Program-made: the position numbers and the translations under genes
Part shown: positions 36,939-38,668 of the stretch, piece after piece
Layout of the letters: each line of letters opens with the position of its first letter
Numbering within the stretch: position 1 is the first letter of the stretch
Notes under the pieces: model-generated
What the model saw: the letters and a program-made list of their open reading frames with translations, nothing else
Database searches by the model: none
Told to the model about the DNA's origin: nothing
Assembly: GCA_945892775.1 (NCBI GenBank)
Contig: CAMDDP010000027.1
Span: forward strand, 1-38,668
Source of the DNA: Chitinophaga pinensis
GTDB lineage: Bacteria > Bacteroidota > Bacteroidia > Chitinophagales > UBA10324
Direction: 5' to 3'
DNA length: 38,668 nucleotides

Positions 36939-38668
36939 ATGTCCTCGACAACTAAAACACAAACCGGCATTCCAACCAAAATTGAATTTGAATACTTCGA
37001 AATTCTTGCCGCCTGCACCGAATATTTCGGAGGCGATGAACTCGCTGCCAGCACTTGGATAAATAAATATGCCATGAAAAATAAAAATGGCAAATATGTG
37101 GAGGTCACACCTGACGATATGCATCATCGCATGGCAAAAGAATTTGCGCGCATTGAAAAAAATTATACGAAACCGAAATCACTGAAGGGCTTATCACCTC
37201 AATATGAAAAGCGTGAAACACTGACTGAAGAAAAAATTTATGAATATTTTTCTCACTTCAAGTACATTATTCCGCAGGGAAGTGTGATGTCAGTTTTGGG
37301 AAATCCATACATGGTTGCATCGTTAAGTAATTGTGTGGTGCTTCCTGAAATTTTTGATTCATATGGCGGTGTGATGTACACCGACCAGCAATTGGTTCAA
37401 TTATACAAGCGCCGTTGTGGCGTGGGAATTGATATTTCGACTCTTCGTCCGTCAGGGGACAGGGTGGAGAATGCAGCAGGCACGACCTCAGGAGCGGTTT
37501 CATTCATGGACAGATTCAGCAACACCACTCGTGAAGTGGCGCAGAACGGAAGACGCGGTGCGCTGATGATTACAATGGATGTATCGCATCCCGACATTGA
37601 AAAATTTGTAACGGTAAAACAGGATTTATCAAAAGTAACAGGAGCAAACATTTCTGTTCGCCTCACTGATGAGTTCATGAATGCAGTGAAAAACAACGAA
37701 CCCTTCACACTTCGTTTCCCTATTGATTCTGAAACTCCGAAGACCACTCACCAAGTGCAGGCGCGCGAATTGTGGGAGACCATTATTAAGAGCGCACACA
37801 AATCAGCAGAGCCCGGATTAATTTTCTGGGACCGTCAGCATCACTATTCAACTTCTTCCATTTATCCGGGATTCAAAAATGTTTCGACCAATCCGTGTTC
37901 TGAAATTGCGATGCAGGGCGGCGACAGTTGCCGGTTGATTGCAATCAATCTTTTCAACTTCGTAAAAAATCCTTTCTCATCAAAAGCAGAATTCGACTAC
38001 AAAAAGTTTTACGATACCACTTATGATTCACAAAGATTGATGGATGACCTCGTTGATTTGGAATTGGAATCAATAGAAAAAATAATGGCGAAGGTTGCTG
38101 AAGACCCCGAACCCGGAAGTATAAAGGAAGTGGAACTTAGCACCTGGCGCTTGTTGTATGATGCAGGAAAAAAAGGAAGAAGAACAGGATTAGGATTCAC
38201 TGCACTCGGCGATACCATGGCAGCACTCGGATTTAAATTTGATTCGGATGATGCGCTCATGGAGATTTCAAAAATCATGCGCACCAAGTGTGAAGCTGAA
38301 TTCGACAGTTCTGTTGACATGGCAATTGAGCGAGGCAAGTTTGATGGCTTCGACCCGAAGATTGAAAATCTGAGCGAATACATCAACATGATGGAAAAAG
38401 AATTTCCGGAATTGTATGCCCGCATGATGGAACACGGCAGACGGAATATTTCCATCAGCACGGTTGCTCCTACAGGGTCACTCAGTATACTCGCACAATG
38501 TTCTAGCGGTTTGGAACCAGTGTTTATGCTTTCCTATAAACGCAGAAGAAAAATAAATCCGGAGGATAAAAATGGTCGCGTTGATTTTACTGATGCCATG
38601 GGCGATAGCTGGCAGGAGTTTGAAGTGTATCACCCGAAACTGAAAATGTGGATGGATGTTACACATCG
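36939..38668 (+). CDS. nrdJ: Ribonucleotide reductase large subunit, adenosylcobalamin-type (3'-truncated by window)
   Basis: This enzyme reduces ribonucleotides to deoxyribonucleotides. The first 576 codons are present and the reading frame is open to the window edge. There is no ATP-cone at the N-terminus; instead the protein begins with a short helical segment (EYFEILAACTEYFGGDELAA; TPDDMHHRMAKEFARIEKNY) typical of the B12-dependent class II enzymes. The 10-stranded barrel shows ASLSNCVVLPE (redox Cys132), RRCGVGIDISTLRP, NPCSEI with the catalytic triad N318, C320, E322, and the loop STVAPTGSLSIL. No nrdB-like radical subunit is visible in the window. The B12 class is favoured by these marks but is not proven, because the C-terminus with the reducing cysteines lies outside the window. 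Confidence 0.85.
   Translation, partial: MSSTTKTQTGIPTKIEFEYFEILAACTEYFGGDELAASTWINKYAMKNKNGKYVEVTPDDMHHRMAKEFARIEKNYTKPKSLKGLSPQYEKRETLTEEKIYEYFSHFKYIIPQGSVMSVLGNPYMVASLSNCVVLPEIFDSYGGVMYTDQQLVQLYKRRCGVGIDISTLRPSGDRVENAAGTTSGAVSFMDRFSNTTREVAQNGRRGALMITMDVSHPDIEKFVTVKQDLSKVTGANISVRLTDEFMNAVKNNEPFTLRFPIDSETPKTTHQVQARELWETIIKSAHKSAEPGLIFWDRQHHYSTSSIYPGFKNVSTNPCSEIAMQGGDSCRLIAINLFNFVKNPFSSKAEFDYKKFYDTTYDSQRLMDDLVDLELESIEKIMAKVAEDPEPGSIKEVELSTWRLLYDAGKKGRRTGLGFTALGDTMAALGFKFDSDDALMEISKIMRTKCEAEFDSSVDMAIERGKFDGFDPKIENLSEYINMMEKEFPELYARMMEHGRRNISISTVAPTGSLSILAQCSSGLEPVFMLSYKRRRKINPEDKNGRVDFTDAMGDSWQEFEVYHPKLKMWMDVTH

Noticed and set aside
37397-38461. Long minus-strand open frames inside the reductase gene
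   Set aside because: They mirror the codon pattern of the conserved plus-strand reductase and contain no recognisable domain.
1-38668. CRISPR arrays, tRNA or rRNA genes, insertion sequences, phage or integrase genes
   Set aside because: No regularly spaced repeats, no cloverleaf-like sequences in the gaps, and no transposase or integrase motifs were seen on either strand.

Overview
The window comes from a member of the Bacteroidota. The evidence is a secreted protein with a type IX secretion (T9SS) type A C-terminal domain, a PorV/PorQ-family barrel, a TonB-dependent receptor with a carboxypeptidase-regulatory-like N-terminus, a DUF5606 protein, a bacterial GGGP synthase, a small RRM RNA-binding protein, a malic enzyme fused to a phosphotransacetylase domain, and many promoters of the Bacteroidota type (TAnnTTTG -7 box) with no Shine-Dalgarno sequences. 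The DNA is AT-rich, most strongly in the first 2 kb. The order or family cannot be fixed from the sequence. B12-linked genes lie at both ends (MeaB GTPase; an apparently adenosylcobalamin-type ribonucleotide reductase), so the cell probably uses cobalamin. I see no transposase, integrase, phage gene, CRISPR array, tRNA or rRNA. This is chromosomal backbone with one accessory-looking operon.

Layout. 0.2-3 kb: a CstB-like persulfide dioxygenase/sulfurtransferase and MeaB, converging on a 433-bp AT-rich gap with palindromic repeats. 3-5 kb: an O-antigen-ligase-like protein and a family 2 glycosyltransferase, overlapping by 4 nt. 5-9.3 kb: RRM protein, a 53-codon ORF, a GNAT protein and a TonB-dependent receptor. 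9.4-13.6 kb: GGGP synthase, rsgA-dtd, dnaN, a small membrane protein and DUF5606. 13.7-21.7 kb: a TMTC-like membrane protein with TPRs, a small secreted protein, a DUF3089 lipoprotein hydrolase, NhaD, a Kup K+ transporter and an MscS channel (ion homeostasis). 21.8-23.9 kb: a T9SS cargo with a CGPC thioredoxin-like N-terminus. 24.0-29.7 kb: a six-gene operon (below). 29.8-38.7 kb: a ureohydrolase-fold protein with altered metal ligands, malic enzyme, O-methyltransferase, PorV/PorQ-like barrel plus propeller lipoprotein, and the 5' part of a ribonucleotide reductase gene with a structured leader.

The most interesting system is the tightly packed operon at 24010-29731: an FkbH-like HAD-IIIC protein, a SAM methyltransferase, an acyl carrier protein, a VOC epimerase-like protein, an MBOAT acyltransferase and a membrane-anchored SGNH/DltD-like protein. 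The arrangement parallels the dlt D-alanylation operon (carrier protein, MBOAT and SGNH protein), but the adenylating enzyme DltA is replaced by an FkbH-like enzyme, whose family loads a glyceryl unit from glycolysis onto a carrier protein. I infer a glyceroyl or O-methylglyceroyl transfer system acting on an envelope glycan or extracellular metabolite. Other recurring signals are promoters whose -7 box ends only 6-7 nt before the start codon (probable leaderless mRNAs) and three convergent gene pairs whose stop codons are 0-2 bp apart with no terminator.
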